Origin: Alphaproteobacteria bacterium
Lineage (GTDB): Bacteria; Pseudomonadota; Alphaproteobacteria; Micropepsales; Micropepsaceae
DNA length: 55,139 nucleotides
Assembly (NCBI GenBank): GCA_025924715.1
Contig: JAICHV010000023.1
Coordinates: forward strand, 1-55,139
Direction: 5' to 3'
Shown: piece after piece, positions 7,372 through 16,576 of the stretch
Position numbering within the stretch: the first letter of the stretch is position 1
Layout of the letters: each line of letters opens with the position of its first letter
Notes under the pieces: model-generated
Seen by the model: only the letters and a program-made list of their open reading frames with translations
What the model was told of the DNA's origin: nothing
Databases searched by the model: none
Position numbers and translations under genes: made by a program

Positions 7372-7886
7372 GGATGTTCTCGCTGATACTGAAGGATTTC
7401 ATTTCCAAACCGCGTTAGTGCAGCTTCCTGTTCAAAGCCTCTGTTCGCCCTTGCGTTGCTCACCGCGTAGAAGCAGCCCCGATAGCACATGTCGAAATAG
7501 GCCGCTGTTCGTTGGAAAGGTACCTCGAAACCTTCGGGCAGCTCCTCATCGGTACCTGTGGCCATAAGCCAAATATGGCGACCCGCAAGCCTGCGTCCCA
7601 CAGAGTTCGGTCCGGTAACATCCGTCAGACGGTCAAAAAACCGCTTCAGGACACCGCTCATCGCATACCAATACACGGGCGTTGCAAACACCACAGAAGC
7701 AGCGGCTTTAAATGCCTCCATGACAGCCGGAAAATCATCGTGTCCCGATGTCAAATAATCATAATCCGCGATGACCTTTTCGTTCAGATCTATCAGGTCA
7801 ATGGTCTGGGCGGGAAAGGCTGATGAAACAGCGCGACGCGTCAGCCCATCGGATCGTGCGGTGCCCAATATCACCAGTGGTTTCAA
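7368..7886 (-). CDS. NADPH-dependent FMN reductase / flavodoxin-like protein
   Basis: The 172-residue flavodoxin-fold protein begins KPLVILGTARSDGLTRRAV, the phosphate-binding loop for FMN. It contains the ATPVYWYAMSGVLKRFFDRL segment that covers the isoalloxazine ring in NADPH-dependent FMN reductases and NAD(P)H quinone reductases. The start is TTG at 7886, preceded by a GGGGAC site. It is translationally coupled to the GFA protein, suggesting a small redox or detoxification unit. The true substrate is unknown. Confidence 0.82.
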   Translation of the reverse strand: MKPLVILGTARSDGLTRRAVSSAFPAQTIDLIDLNEKVIADYDYLTSGHDDFPAVMEAFKAAASVVFATPVYWYAMSGVLKRFFDRLTDVTGPNSVGRRLAGRHIWLMATGTDEELPEGFEVPFQRTAAYFDMCYRGCFYAVSNARANRGFEQEAALTRFGNEILQYQREHP

Positions 7887-7931
7887 CGTAGGTCCCCGGT
7901 TGCCGTTCTTTATAATATCAGGCCAATCGCC

Positions 7932-9092
7932 TCACTCGAAAGGCAGCAGGATCGGCAAGAGTTCTTTGAGCAAATGCTGGCCCAGATCGGGCTGACGCCC
8001 TGGTGCGATCTTCAGGATATAGCGGCCGGTGCCGGCGGCGCAGGTGCCGCCGCGCCAATCGGCGCAGACAAGCCCGCCCTTGACGGCGCGCTGCTCCAAG
8101 CTCTCCCCATCCAGAATCCACATGATATCGGTCAGCATTTCGTAGGAAAAAATGAAATAGGCGTGGCCGGACAGGTCACCGGGCGCCAGACTGGCATCGA
8201 TCACGTCAATCCCGGGAGCGCGATATTGCATATCCGCCAGCGGCCTCTGCCCGGCGCGGTCGATGCCCCCATGCATACTGCGCGATGCCATCAGCGCCAG
8301 GTCGTTGTTCGAAGCATAGATGGTGATGCGCCGCGTGCAGGGGGCGTCGCGTTTCAGCATCTGGCCGAAATCGTCGTTGCCCGGCTCGGCGTTGACATCC
8401 GCCGCCACTAGGATCATCTCGCCCACCAGGGGCGTGGGCTTAGAACAGACAGCGCCGACCGCGATCAGTGCGACGCGTGCCCCCAAGCTATGCGCCAGTA
8501 TGTCGGTTTGCAGGCCCGCTGCCTGCAGCGCCTGCAGCAAGCCCATCAGGATCGGTTCGGAATAGCCGCTGCGCTCGATATCGGCGGCATAGCGATCGAA
8601 GCGGCCTTCGCTGGACCAGTCGAACGCCAATACGGCGCAGGGCCATTGCGCATCCATCGCCAACTGCGCGCCATGCAGCAGACCGATGCGAAAGGTGAGA
8701 TTGAAGCCTTGGGCGATGAGCAGAACTTTGTTGCAGCCGCGCGCCCGCGCCGTCGCCGCGATCTGACCCGCAAAAGCCGCCATCGCCGCCGGCCCGTCGC
8801 AGGCAATGGGCTCCAGCGCCGGGTCGGGCGCCGGCGGGCTGACGGCATTGGCGATCGGCACCAGCGTGCGGCCGCAATGCGCCATGCCGCCCCAGGCCTC
8901 GCCGAAGCCATCGCCGCGCGGGGCGCGGTCGGTGGCGAAATAGACCAGTTGCGGCGGCAAGGCGCGCCCCGGCCCCCAGACCGAACGAATCTCGTCATGC
9001 CGCAGCGCCGCCGAGAAGGTGCAGGCGGACAGCAGCATGACCGCCGCCGCCGCCGAGCCCGCCCGCAAGAATGAAGCCGCCTTTTTGCGCAT
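7932..9092 (-). CDS. Lipoprotein alpha/beta hydrolase, DUF900 type
   Basis: The 386 residues begin at ATG 9092 with a lipoprotein signal: LSAC at 21-24, so Cys24 is the likely lipidated residue. An upstream in-frame ATG at 9107 would add five residues. The body matches the DUF900 esterase/lipase-like family: LVYFATDRAP near the start of the mature protein, VLLIAQGFN strand-loop, and the nucleophile elbow ILAHSLGAR carrying the catalytic serine. A C-terminal HAYF may provide the histidine. It is anchored in the envelope. Enzymatic substrate is unknown. Longer readings of this frame upstream of 9107 cross the start of the divergent YwaF-like gene and are not credible. Confidence 0.82.
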   Translation of the reverse strand: MRKKAASFLRAGSAAAAVMLLSACTFSAALRHDEIRSVWGPGRALPPQLVYFATDRAPRGDGFGEAWGGMAHCGRTLVPIANAVSPPAPDPALEPIACDGPAAMAAFAGQIAATARARGCNKVLLIAQGFNLTFRIGLLHGAQLAMDAQWPCAVLAFDWSSEGRFDRYAADIERSGYSEPILMGLLQALQAAGLQTDILAHSLGARVALIAVGAVCSKPTPLVGEMILVAADVNAEPGNDDFGQMLKRDAPCTRRITIYASNNDLALMASRSMHGGIDRAGQRPLADMQYRAPGIDVIDASLAPGDLSGHAYFIFSYEMLTDIMWILDGESLEQRAVKGGLVCADWRGGTCAAGTGRYILKIAPGRQPDLGQHLLKELLPILLPFE

Positions 9093-9224
9093 TTCGCCCC
9101 AATACATAAGCGCAGCGTATGACGTCAGCCCCCGCCCGCCAATATCCAGGCTATCGCGTTCAGGCCGCAAATTTTCTCGCACCAAGCCCATCTCTCTCAT
9201 AAACTTGCACGCGCTGGAGGTATC

Positions 9225-9944
9225 GTGTCCCCTCGCTTTGTCCTGTTCGGGCCGCCGCATTTGACGGCTATTGCCCTCACCCTGACAGTGCCGCTGGCGC
9301 TGGCCCTTCTGGCGCGGCATGAGCATCTGGGCCGGCACGCCGATCGCCTGGCACGGATGGGGCTGGCGGGACTGCTGGTGGCGGGCTGGCTGTGCTGGTA
9401 TAGCCTCGCCGCCTGGCGCCATGAGCTGCGCCTGGATTATGGCCTGCCGATGAATCTGTGCGACTGGGCCGAGATCGCGCTGGTGGTGGCGCTGCTGACC
9501 CGCGGCCAGTTCGCCTATGAGCTGGGTTATTTCTGGGGGCTTGGCGGCACGCTGCAAGGCATGCTGACGCCGACGCTCTATTATGATTTCCCCGATCTGC
9601 AGTTTATCTTCTTCTTCATCCAACATGGCGGGGTCATCGCCGCGCTGCTTTACCTGACCCTGGGGACACGTCTGCGCCCGACGGCCGCCTCGCTGCCGCG
9701 GGTGATCGGTGCCAGCTTCGCCTATCTCGGCGCCGCGGCCCTGCTCGATTGGTCGTTCGGGTTGAATTACGGCTTTCTGCGCGCCAAGCCGCTGGGACAA
9801 AATCTTCTGGGCCTGATGTCGCCTTGGCCCTGGTATATCCCCGAGTTGGTGGCGGCGGGGATGGGGTTTGTGCTGCTTTATTATCTTCCCTTTGCGTTGC
9901 TGGATTGGACCAGACATCGCAAGGCCCCGTCACGGGTTCCGTAG
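9225..9944 (+). CDS. YwaF/TIGR02206-family integral membrane protein
   Basis: The 239-residue protein has six or seven membrane segments and the family motifs LPMNLCDWAEI, YFWGLGGTLQGMLTPTL and FFIQHGGVIAALLY. Members of TIGR02206 (B. subtilis YwaF) are uncharacterised. The start is GTG 9225 with GGAGG at 9216-9220. It is divergent from the hydrolase lipoprotein gene and upstream of two cell-wall enzymes, but no functional link is shown. Confidence 0.85.
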   Translation: MSPRFVLFGPPHLTAIALTLTVPLALALLARHEHLGRHADRLARMGLAGLLVAGWLCWYSLAAWRHELRLDYGLPMNLCDWAEIALVVALLTRGQFAYELGYFWGLGGTLQGMLTPTLYYDFPDLQFIFFFIQHGGVIAALLYLTLGTRLRPTAASLPRVIGASFAYLGAAALLDWSFGLNYGFLRAKPLGQNLLGLMSPWPWYIPELVAAGMGFVLLYYLPFALLDWTRHRKAPSRVP

Positions 9945-10010
9945 GGGCACGTCCTGCGAGGGAAACCCCGCTTGGGCTGGGGCGTTGTTCCAGGGCAACA
10001 GGAACCCTTC

Positions 10011-10982
10011 ATGCCGCGGCTATTTTCCCTATGCCTGGCGTTTTTTGTTTTGCTGGCAGCATCGCCGGCGGAAGCGCGCGCAGCGCCGTCCGATGCCTTG
10101 GCGATCCAAGTCGCGCTTGACCGGGCGGGATTTTCGCCCGGCGTCATCGACGCGAATATGGGACGGCTGACGCATCAGGCCATAAGCGGCTTTCAGGAGG
10201 CCAAAGGCTTAAAGATCACCGGCGACGTCGACGCCCAAACGCAAGAAGCGCTGGGTCCGCTGACGGATTCCATCGCGACAGAGACGGTCACGGCGGCGGA
10301 TGCGGCCGGCCCCTTCGTCGCCAAAATTCCCGACGCCATGGAGGACAAGGCAAAACTCGAAGGCCTCTACTACACCTCGATCGAAGAAGCCCTGGCGGAA
10401 AAATACCACACCACGCCGGCCGAGCTGCGCCTTCTCAATCCCGGCGCCGATTTTGCCGCGGGCAGTCAAATCAAGGTCCCGGCCGTGCGCACGGCCGGGA
10501 TGGGCGGCGACAATGCCGCCGGCTGGGATGCGACACTGGACAAACTCAGCGTTGCCAAGGTCCAGCCCAGCGCCGCCAAAGTGGTGGTCGACAAATCGGA
10601 CCGACAGGTGCGTGTGTTTGACGATGCCGGCAAGCTGATAAGCCAATTTCCGGCCACCATCGGCAGCGAGCATGATCCCCTGCCGCTGGGCAATTGGAAG
10701 ATCCGCGGCGTCGCAAAGCTTCCGTCATTCAATTACAACCCGGACCTTTTCTGGGATGCGGCCGCGAGCGACAAAAAAACCAAACTGCCGCCGGGGCCCA
10801 ACGGGCCGGTGGGCGTGGTTTGGATCGATCTGTCAAAAGAACATTACGGCATCCACGGCACGCCCGAACCTGCCATGATCGGAAGGTCGGAATCGCATGG
10901 CTGCATCCGCTTGACCAATTGGGATGCCGCCAAGCTTGCGCAAATGGTCCATCCGGGCATACCGGCCCTGCTGCAGGAATAG
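10011..10982 (+). CDS. L,D-transpeptidase with peptidoglycan-binding domain (YkuD)
   Basis: The 323-residue protein has a signal peptide (about 1-25, ending SPAEARA). Next come a PGBD1-type peptidoglycan-binding domain (about 30-85: ALDRAGFSPGVID, FQEAKGLKITGDVD), a LysM-like patch (about 115-160) and a YkuD catalytic domain (about 185-323). The catalytic motif is complete: H282, then H296-G-C298. Such enzymes form 3-3 crosslinks or attach proteins to peptidoglycan in the periplasm. ATG 10011 is used because a signal peptide follows; an earlier frame start at 9972 adds only non-homologous residues. It is followed after 9 bp by an M23 peptidase gene. Confidence 0.9.
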   Translation: MPRLFSLCLAFFVLLAASPAEARAAPSDALAIQVALDRAGFSPGVIDANMGRLTHQAISGFQEAKGLKITGDVDAQTQEALGPLTDSIATETVTAADAAGPFVAKIPDAMEDKAKLEGLYYTSIEEALAEKYHTTPAELRLLNPGADFAAGSQIKVPAVRTAGMGGDNAAGWDATLDKLSVAKVQPSAAKVVVDKSDRQVRVFDDAGKLISQFPATIGSEHDPLPLGNWKIRGVAKLPSFNYNPDLFWDAAASDKKTKLPPGPNGPVGVVWIDLSKEHYGIHGTPEPAMIGRSESHGCIRLTNWDAAKLAQMVHPGIPALLQE

Positions 10983-10991
10983 GCCGGCGCC

Positions 10992-11678
10992 GTGCGGACA
11001 TTCGCCATCGTGCTGGCGACCGCGGTCATCACTTCGCTTCTGACCAGCGCGGTCTGGATGTTCCTGCTCAGGGTCACCTATGCACCCCGTCCGGCGCCTT
11101 CGATCTCCAACACGATACCCGCCATGCCGAAACCGTCCATCCGCAAGCCCGTCCCGGCGCAGAGCCCGCCAAGCGTTGCGGCGCCAAACCCAGGCATGCC
11201 GCGGGCCCCGATCACGGCCCGCATCGGTGTCATCCCCGATGACCTTGCCGCCAAGCATCTTACCATCCCCGTTCCCGGCGTGAGGCCGGAGGATTTGAGG
11301 CCCGCTTTCTATGATGCCCGCGGCGAGCGCGGTCATGAGGCCATCGACATCATGGCGGCCAGGGGGCAGCGGGTCATTGCGGCGGAAGACGGCACCATCG
11401 CCAAGCTGTTCACCAGCGTGCGCGGCGGGCTGACCATCTATGAATTCGATCCATCCGAAAAATACGCTTATTATTACGCGCATCTTGATCACTATGCCGA
11501 CGGCCTCGCCCAAGGCGCCAAGGTCACGCGCGGGCAAACCATCGGCTATGTCGGATCCACCGGCGACGCCGATCCCGCCGCTCCCCATCTGCATTTCGCG
11601 ATTTTTCAGCTGGGCCCGGAAAAACAGTGGTGGAAAGGCGAGGCCCTGGATCCTTATCCCGCCCTCATGCCGCATTAA
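10992..11678 (+). CDS. M23-family metallopeptidase, membrane-anchored
   Basis: In this 228-residue protein, one N-terminal membrane segment (about 5-27) is followed by a proline-rich linker (31-75) and a LytM/M23 domain. Zinc ligands and catalytic residues are present: H115 and D119 (HEAID), H164 (AHLDHY) and the HLHF motif with H199 and H201. The family cleaves peptide crosslinks in peptidoglycan. The start is GTG 10992, and the 9-bp gap to the L,D-transpeptidase gene suggests a two-gene wall-remodelling operon. Confidence 0.9.
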   Translation: MRTFAIVLATAVITSLLTSAVWMFLLRVTYAPRPAPSISNTIPAMPKPSIRKPVPAQSPPSVAAPNPGMPRAPITARIGVIPDDLAAKHLTIPVPGVRPEDLRPAFYDARGERGHEAIDIMAARGQRVIAAEDGTIAKLFTSVRGGLTIYEFDPSEKYAYYYAHLDHYADGLAQGAKVTRGQTIGYVGSTGDADPAAPHLHFAIFQLGPEKQWWKGEALDPYPALMPH

Positions 11679-11695
11679 TTCGGCGCGTGCCCGTC

Positions 11696-12442
11696 TCAGT
11701 GGCCGATCAAGTGCATGGTAAACGCCTTCCAACCGGGATTGGACAACAATGAGAACGCGGTAAGTTGCAGGACGAGAGCCCAGGTCAAGCCGATGACATA
11801 GGCGGGATACAGCTTGCGCCGTGTCACCAGATCATAGGCGCCCAGCCCCAGCATAAGCACGTCGCTGCTCAGATAGAGCGTTCCTATCCCGCCCAGGAAT
11901 GTCGGACCAAGCGGCGCCACGAGTATCGGATTGAGAAAGCGGGCAAAGCCGGCATCGCTGATATACATCAGGCCCAGAAGCAGAAGCCGCTTATGCGACG
12001 GCGAGCGTCCCCGCAGCAGAAGTCCGGCACCCGTCAATGTTGCAAAAGCCAAGATATCGGCGAATTGGACCGCGAGGAATTCCGGCGTCTTGCCGGTCAA
12101 CTCATAGGCGCGGGCGTCGACGATCAGGGCCGTGGCTGGTCCCAGAAAAATCATGATGGTCGCCAGCCCGGCACCGGCGATACCCAATTTGCGATGAATA
12201 TCCTTCCGCTCCGACCGGATCAGCAGAACCTGGGTGGTGAACAACACCAGCCAGCCGACAAAGGCCACCGCGTGAAAATGCACGATCAGCGGGTAGTCGA
12301 GACCGAATTTGCTGACATGCTGGAAGCTGTCGGTTCCAAAACCGGAAAGTACGCCGACCCACACCATGCTGGTGAAGAATAGAAAAGCATTGCGATCCGG
12401 CGCGGACCGCCGTGGAAAGCCGGCTGCAGCAATGGATGACAT
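11696..12442 (-). CDS. Multi-pass membrane protein, function unknown
   Basis: The 248-residue protein has about seven hydrophobic segments, a conserved-looking HFHAVAFVGWLVLFTTQVLLI stretch near 70-90 and a KDIHRKLGIAG loop. Histidines around the second segment recall haem-binding or DUF2306/YtaF-like membrane proteins, but this is not firm. ATG 12442 is preferred over the TTG at 12493, which would lie 6 bp from the recQ stop. It is convergent with the M23 gene and lies downstream of recQ on the same strand, 57 bp away. Confidence 0.7.
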   Translation of the reverse strand: MSSIAAAGFPRRSAPDRNAFLFFTSMVWVGVLSGFGTDSFQHVSKFGLDYPLIVHFHAVAFVGWLVLFTTQVLLIRSERKDIHRKLGIAGAGLATIMIFLGPATALIVDARAYELTGKTPEFLAVQFADILAFATLTGAGLLLRGRSPSHKRLLLLGLMYISDAGFARFLNPILVAPLGPTFLGGIGTLYLSSDVLMLGLGAYDLVTRRKLYPAYVIGLTWALVLQLTAFSLLSNPGWKAFTMHLIGH

Positions 12443-12499
12443 TCTGGCCCCCGCCAAAACTGCGATAAGGGACCTTACTGCCGCCCTTTGCAAGGCTTG

Positions 12500-14302
12500 T
12501 CAGCCTTGCTCGGCAATCACTCTCAGGAAGGGGGCGGCGAATTCCTTGAGCTTGGCGACGCCCACACCATGGACCAGGGCAAACTCGTCCCGATTGCGGG
12601 GCTTGAGCGCTGCCATGTCCAGCAGGCTGCGGTCGGAGAAGATCAGAAAAGCCGCCACGCGCCGTTCCTTGGCCAGGCGCAGGCGCAGGGATTTCAGCGC
12701 CGCCAGTAAAGCGTCATCGCCCGCTGCCATGGGCGCCAAGGGCGTGCCGCGGGACTTGCGGTCCTTGGCGGGGGCGGCCTCCAGGCGATATTCAAATCCG
12801 CCCTCGCCCCGCCGCAAAGCCTCGCCCTTGGGCGTGATCGCCAAGCCGCCATGGCCTTGCGCATCCAAAGTAAGCAATTCCGCCGCCACCATCTGGCGGA
12901 TCAGCGATTGCCAGTCCTCCTTGCGGCGGGCTGCGCCGGCGCCGAAGACGGCCAGCAGGTGGTGCCCGCGATCACGGATTTTTTCCGTTTCGCCGCCGCG
13001 CAGGACATCGACAATATGGGCGGGGCCGAAACGTTCGCCGGTCTGGGCGATGGCAGCCAGGATCAGCTTTGCTTCGGCCGCGCCATTCTGGCGGGGCGCC
13101 TGGTTCAGACAATTGTCGCAATTGCCGCAAGCTTGCGCGGTCTCGCCGAAATAGCGCAACAGGATCTGGCGGCGGCAGGCGGCGGTCTCGCAAAATCCGA
13201 TCAACGTCGCCAGCCTGCCATGGGCGCGGCGCTTGTGCTCGGCCGAGCTGTCCTCGTCGTCGATGAACATCCGCCGCATGCGGATATCGCCAAGCCCGAA
13301 CAGCATCTGCGCCTCAGCCGGGCCGCCATCGCGCCCGGCGCGGCCGATCTCCTGATAATAGGCTTCCAGGCTTCCCGGCAGATCGGTGTGAAAGACAAAA
13401 CGCACATCCGGCTTGTCGATCCCCATGCCGAAGGCGATGGTCGCCACCATCACCACGCCCGTTTCGGTCATGAAGGCGTTTTGGTTTGCCTCACGCTGGT
13501 CCTTGCCCATGCCGGCGTGATAGGCGAGCGCCTTGACGCCCTGCTGATTCAGATAGGCGGCGGTCTCTTCCGTCTTCTTGCGCGACAGGCAATAGACGAT
13601 GCCGCTTTTGCCAGGGTGACGCGCCAGGAAATCCAGCAGTTGGCGCTTGCCCTCGCGCCGGGCGCAGACGCTGAGCTTTATATTGGGCCGGTCGAAGCCC
13701 TGCACCAGGCTGGTCACCTCTGCGCCGAACAGCCGGGCGGCGATGTCGGCCCGCGTGCTCTCATCCGCCGTCGCCGTCAACGCGATCACCGGCACTTTGG
13801 GGAATATTTCGCGTAAGCGCGACAGGGCCCCATATTCGGGGCGAAAGGCCGGGCCCCATTGCGAAATGCAATGCGCCTCGTCGATGGCGATCAGGCGCAG
13901 ATCCAGCCTGGACAGCGCCTCCAGCATCCGCCCCGTCATCAGCCGCTCCGGCGCCAGATACAACAGCCGGGTCTCGCCGGCCGCCACCCGGCGCCAGGCT
14001 TCGATATTGGCATCGCGCATCAGTGAAGAGTTGATGGTCTCGGCCGCCACCCCGGCCAGGCGCAAGGCCGCGACCTGATCCTGCATCAGCGCCACCAGCG
14101 GCGAGACCACCACGGTCAACCCGCCCAGCACCAGCGCCGGCACCTGATAACAGAGCGATTTGCCCGAGCCGGTGGGCATCACGGTCAGGACCGGCCGGCC
14201 GGCCAGCACGCTGTCCATCGCCGCTTCCTGCCCGGGACGGAAATCGTCGAAGCCGAACACGTCTTTCAAGACGCGGCGCTTGGAATCACGAGCGGGCAGC
14301 AT
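12500..14302 (-). CDS. recQ: ATP-dependent DNA helicase RecQ
   Basis: The 600-residue protein has the full RecQ layout. It starts with motif 0 (FGFDDFRPGQ, 16-25) and Walker A (PTGSGKS, 43-49), followed by DEAH in helicase motif II and motif VI near GRAGRDG. The RQC zinc-binding cysteines are CRRQILLRYFGE and CGNCDNC, and an HRDC domain lies at about 520-600. RecQ unwinds DNA 3' to 5' during recombination and fork repair. ATG 14302 is chosen over an upstream GTG at 14344 because the homologous region starts about ten residues in. Confidence 0.95.
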   Translation of the reverse strand: MLPARDSKRRVLKDVFGFDDFRPGQEAAMDSVLAGRPVLTVMPTGSGKSLCYQVPALVLGGLTVVVSPLVALMQDQVAALRLAGVAAETINSSLMRDANIEAWRRVAAGETRLLYLAPERLMTGRMLEALSRLDLRLIAIDEAHCISQWGPAFRPEYGALSRLREIFPKVPVIALTATADESTRADIAARLFGAEVTSLVQGFDRPNIKLSVCARREGKRQLLDFLARHPGKSGIVYCLSRKKTEETAAYLNQQGVKALAYHAGMGKDQREANQNAFMTETGVVMVATIAFGMGIDKPDVRFVFHTDLPGSLEAYYQEIGRAGRDGGPAEAQMLFGLGDIRMRRMFIDDEDSSAEHKRRAHGRLATLIGFCETAACRRQILLRYFGETAQACGNCDNCLNQAPRQNGAAEAKLILAAIAQTGERFGPAHIVDVLRGGETEKIRDRGHHLLAVFGAGAARRKEDWQSLIRQMVAAELLTLDAQGHGGLAITPKGEALRRGEGGFEYRLEAAPAKDRKSRGTPLAPMAAGDDALLAALKSLRLRLAKERRVAAFLIFSDRSLLDMAALKPRNRDEFALVHGVGVAKLKEFAAPFLRVIAEQG

Positions 14303-14405
14303 GGCATTTGGTATAGCGGCAAAACTCCGGCCGGCCAATTCCACTATAAGGTTGCCTTACATCAAGCCGCCTTTTATGTAAGGCCGCCTCCGCTGGGACC
14401 ATCCG

Positions 14406-15995
14406 ATGCCCGAATTCACCCCCGCAGAACGCCGCATCACCCTTGCCGGCGTGATGATCGTCTTTCTGTTGTCGGCGCTGGATCAAACCATCGTGGCGAC
14501 CGCCATGCCGGTCATCATCAGCCAGCTGCATGGGCTGGCGCTCTATTCCTGGGTGACGACGGCTTATCTTCTGTCTTCCACCGTCATGGTACCGATCTGG
14601 GGAAAGCTGGGCGATTTGCACGGCCGCAAAGCGGTCCTGCTGTCGGGCATTCTCATTTTCCTGGCCGGCTCCTGGCTGTCGGGACTGGCGGGCGAGTTCG
14701 GCGACCTGCCGCTGCTGGGCGGCGGCATGATTCAGCTCATCGCTTTTCGCGCCGTTCAGGGCCTTGGCGGCGGCGCCCTCTTCACCACCGCTTTCGCCAT
14801 TATCGCCGATTTGTTTCCGCCGCGGGAGCGCGGAAAATTCGCCGGCCTGTTCGGTTCGGTGTTCGGCCTTGCCAGCGCGGTTGGGCCGTTGATCGGAGGC
14901 TATTTCACCGATCACGGAACCGTCACCATTGCCGGCCATCCGGTGGCGGGCTGGCGCTGGGTGTTCTACCTCAATCTGCCCATCGGGCTGATCGCCTTGT
15001 TCATGGTGATGGTCAAGATGCCCCGGCTGTCGCACGGCACCAAAGGCAAGATCGATTATCTGGGCGCCCTTCTGATCGTCACGGCTTGCGTGCCGCTGCT
15101 GCTGGGCCTGACCTTTGGCGGCCAAAGCTATCCCTGGACCTCACCGGTGGTGCTGGGCCTTTTCGCCATTTTTCTCGCCGCCGCCGCCCTGTTCGTGGTC
15201 TGGGAGAAAAACGTCACCGACCCCATTCTGCATATGGAGCTGTTCCGCAACCGGGTCTTTGTCTGGGCCAATATCGCGGGCTTCTTTTCCTCCATGGCCT
15301 TTCTCAGCGCCGTCGCCTTCCTGCCGCTATTCATGCAGCTGGGCCAAGGGGTCAAGGCCACCAGCAGCGGCCTTGCCACCCTCCCCCTGATGTTCGGGCT
15401 GATCGTGTCGGCCACGGTGTCCGGGCGCATGGTCAGCCGTTTCGGCCGCTACAAGCCTTTCATGCTGGCGGGCGGCGCGACTGTGTTGGTCGCCATGCTG
15501 GTGCTGAGTGCCATGGATCGCAGCACCTCATTGGTCTCGCTGGGCTCCCGCATGCTGCTGCTGGGCATTGGCCTGGGCCCCTTGCAAAGCCTGTTCGGCG
15601 TGGCGGTGCAGAATGCCGTATCGCGAAACCAGATCGGGGTCGCCACCAGCGCCAATCAGTTTTTCCGCCAGATCGGCTCGACCGTGGGGGTGGCCCTGTT
15701 CGGGGCGCTGCTGACCGGCGACATGAACGACAAGCTGGGAGCCTGGGCGAAGGCGAGCGGACGTCCTGCGCTGAACCTGTCGCAATTGCGCGGGCTGACG
15801 GGCGGCTCCGGTGGCGGCGCCACGGTCCTGCCGGAAGCGGTGCGCGCGATCATCGCCGATTCCGTCACCCATGTGATCATGCTGAGCGTCATCGTGGTCA
15901 GCCTTGCCCTGCTGGCGACGTTCAAAGTGCCTGAATTGCCCATGCACAAGACGCCGCCCCCCAAGGGGGAACCGACGCCGGACGCCCATCTTTAG
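14406..15995 (+). CDS. MFS multidrug exporter, DHA2 (EmrB-like, 14-segment) family
   Basis: The 529-residue protein shows DHA2 landmarks: LSALDQTIVATAMPVI in segment 1 (motif D1), the loop GKLGDLHGRKAVLLSG (motif A) and GLGGGALFTTAFAIIADLFPPRERGK around segments 4-5 (motif C region). About 14 membrane segments can be counted. These proton-driven pumps export drugs, acids or siderophores through the inner membrane. No membrane-fusion (EmrA) gene is adjacent, so it probably works alone. Substrate unknown. Confidence 0.9.
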   Translation: MPEFTPAERRITLAGVMIVFLLSALDQTIVATAMPVIISQLHGLALYSWVTTAYLLSSTVMVPIWGKLGDLHGRKAVLLSGILIFLAGSWLSGLAGEFGDLPLLGGGMIQLIAFRAVQGLGGGALFTTAFAIIADLFPPRERGKFAGLFGSVFGLASAVGPLIGGYFTDHGTVTIAGHPVAGWRWVFYLNLPIGLIALFMVMVKMPRLSHGTKGKIDYLGALLIVTACVPLLLGLTFGGQSYPWTSPVVLGLFAIFLAAAALFVVWEKNVTDPILHMELFRNRVFVWANIAGFFSSMAFLSAVAFLPLFMQLGQGVKATSSGLATLPLMFGLIVSATVSGRMVSRFGRYKPFMLAGGATVLVAMLVLSAMDRSTSLVSLGSRMLLLGIGLGPLQSLFGVAVQNAVSRNQIGVATSANQFFRQIGSTVGVALFGALLTGDMNDKLGAWAKASGRPALNLSQLRGLTGGSGGGATVLPEAVRAIIADSVTHVIMLSVIVVSLALLATFKVPELPMHKTPPPKGEPTPDAHL

Positions 15996-16141
15996 CCTCT
16001 TCTCTCGGCCCAAAGTTCCACCATGCCCATGTTCCACCATGAACGCACGATGAAGGGGTGGTTCAGGCTGGGGCTAGCGCCGCTCTGTCATGGTCCTGTC
16101 AACGATCCGAATCCCTCGGGTCCCCTGGAAGGACAAAACAC

Positions 16142-16507
16142 ATGAAAAGGCTCATCTCCGCGACTTTGGCCCTGACCCTGATGGGCACGGTTGCCGCCTC
16201 GGCTCAATCCTATCGCGGCGGTTATGGCGGCCGCGACAACTATAGCCGGCACAGCTATAGCCAGAGCTATAACAGCTACAATCGCGGCGGTTATGACCGC
16301 TATAGCCGCAACGATTATCGCGGCTCCTATCGCAGCCATAATGACGGCGGCGCGCTGATCGGGCTGGGCATTGGCCTGATGGCTTTGGCGGCCATCGCCG
16401 GTTCGCAGCACCACAATGACTATGACAACCGCAGCTATGACTACGGCACCAGCGGCTATGGTTATGGCAGCGGCTATGGCTATGGCGGCGGTTATTACGG
16501 TCGTTAA
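16142..16507 (+). CDS. Secreted tyrosine/glycine-rich protein
   Basis: The 121-residue protein has a signal peptide MKRLISATLALTLMGTVAASA and then a low-complexity YRGGYGG/YSRNDYR-type region. A single hydrophobic stretch lies at about 78-93 (LIGLGIGLMALAAIAG), and the tail is YGYGSGYGYGGGYYG. I do not recognise a named family; similar small Tyr/Gly-rich exported proteins with a glycine-zipper-like hydrophobic segment are common in alphaproteobacteria. ATG 16142 is chosen for the signal peptide. The gene ends just before a strong hairpin terminator. Confidence 0.7.
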   Translation: MKRLISATLALTLMGTVAASAQSYRGGYGGRDNYSRHSYSQSYNSYNRGGYDRYSRNDYRGSYRSHNDGGALIGLGIGLMALAAIAGSQHHNDYDNRSYDYGTSGYGYGSGYGYGGGYYGR

Positions 16508-16514
16508 AAACGAT

Positions 16515-16541
16515 CGGGCGGCGCCTTTCGGTCGCCGCCCG
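16515..16541 (+). terminator. GC-rich hairpin terminator after the Tyr/Gly-rich gene
   Basis: CGGGCGGCG (16515-16523) and CGCCGCCCG (16533-16541) form a 9-bp perfect stem with a 9-nt loop. There is no clear T-tract after it (CCGTCCCCTTA). It stands between convergent genes ending at 16507 and 16577 and can serve both strands. Confidence 0.65.
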
Positions 16542-16576
16542 CCCGTCCCCTTACCGGCCGGTAATCGGGATGTGAA

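Noticed and set aside
9093..9917. N-terminal extension of the lipoprotein hydrolase frame to 661 codons
   Set aside because: It would cross the divergent YwaF-like gene and bury the lipoprotein signal in the middle of the protein; ATG 9092 gives a proper lipobox start.
16199..16507. Possible tandem repeat or CRISPR-like array in the repeating GGTTATGGC-type sequence
   Set aside because: The periodicity follows codons of a Tyr/Gly-rich protein with a signal peptide; there are no constant repeats with unique spacers.
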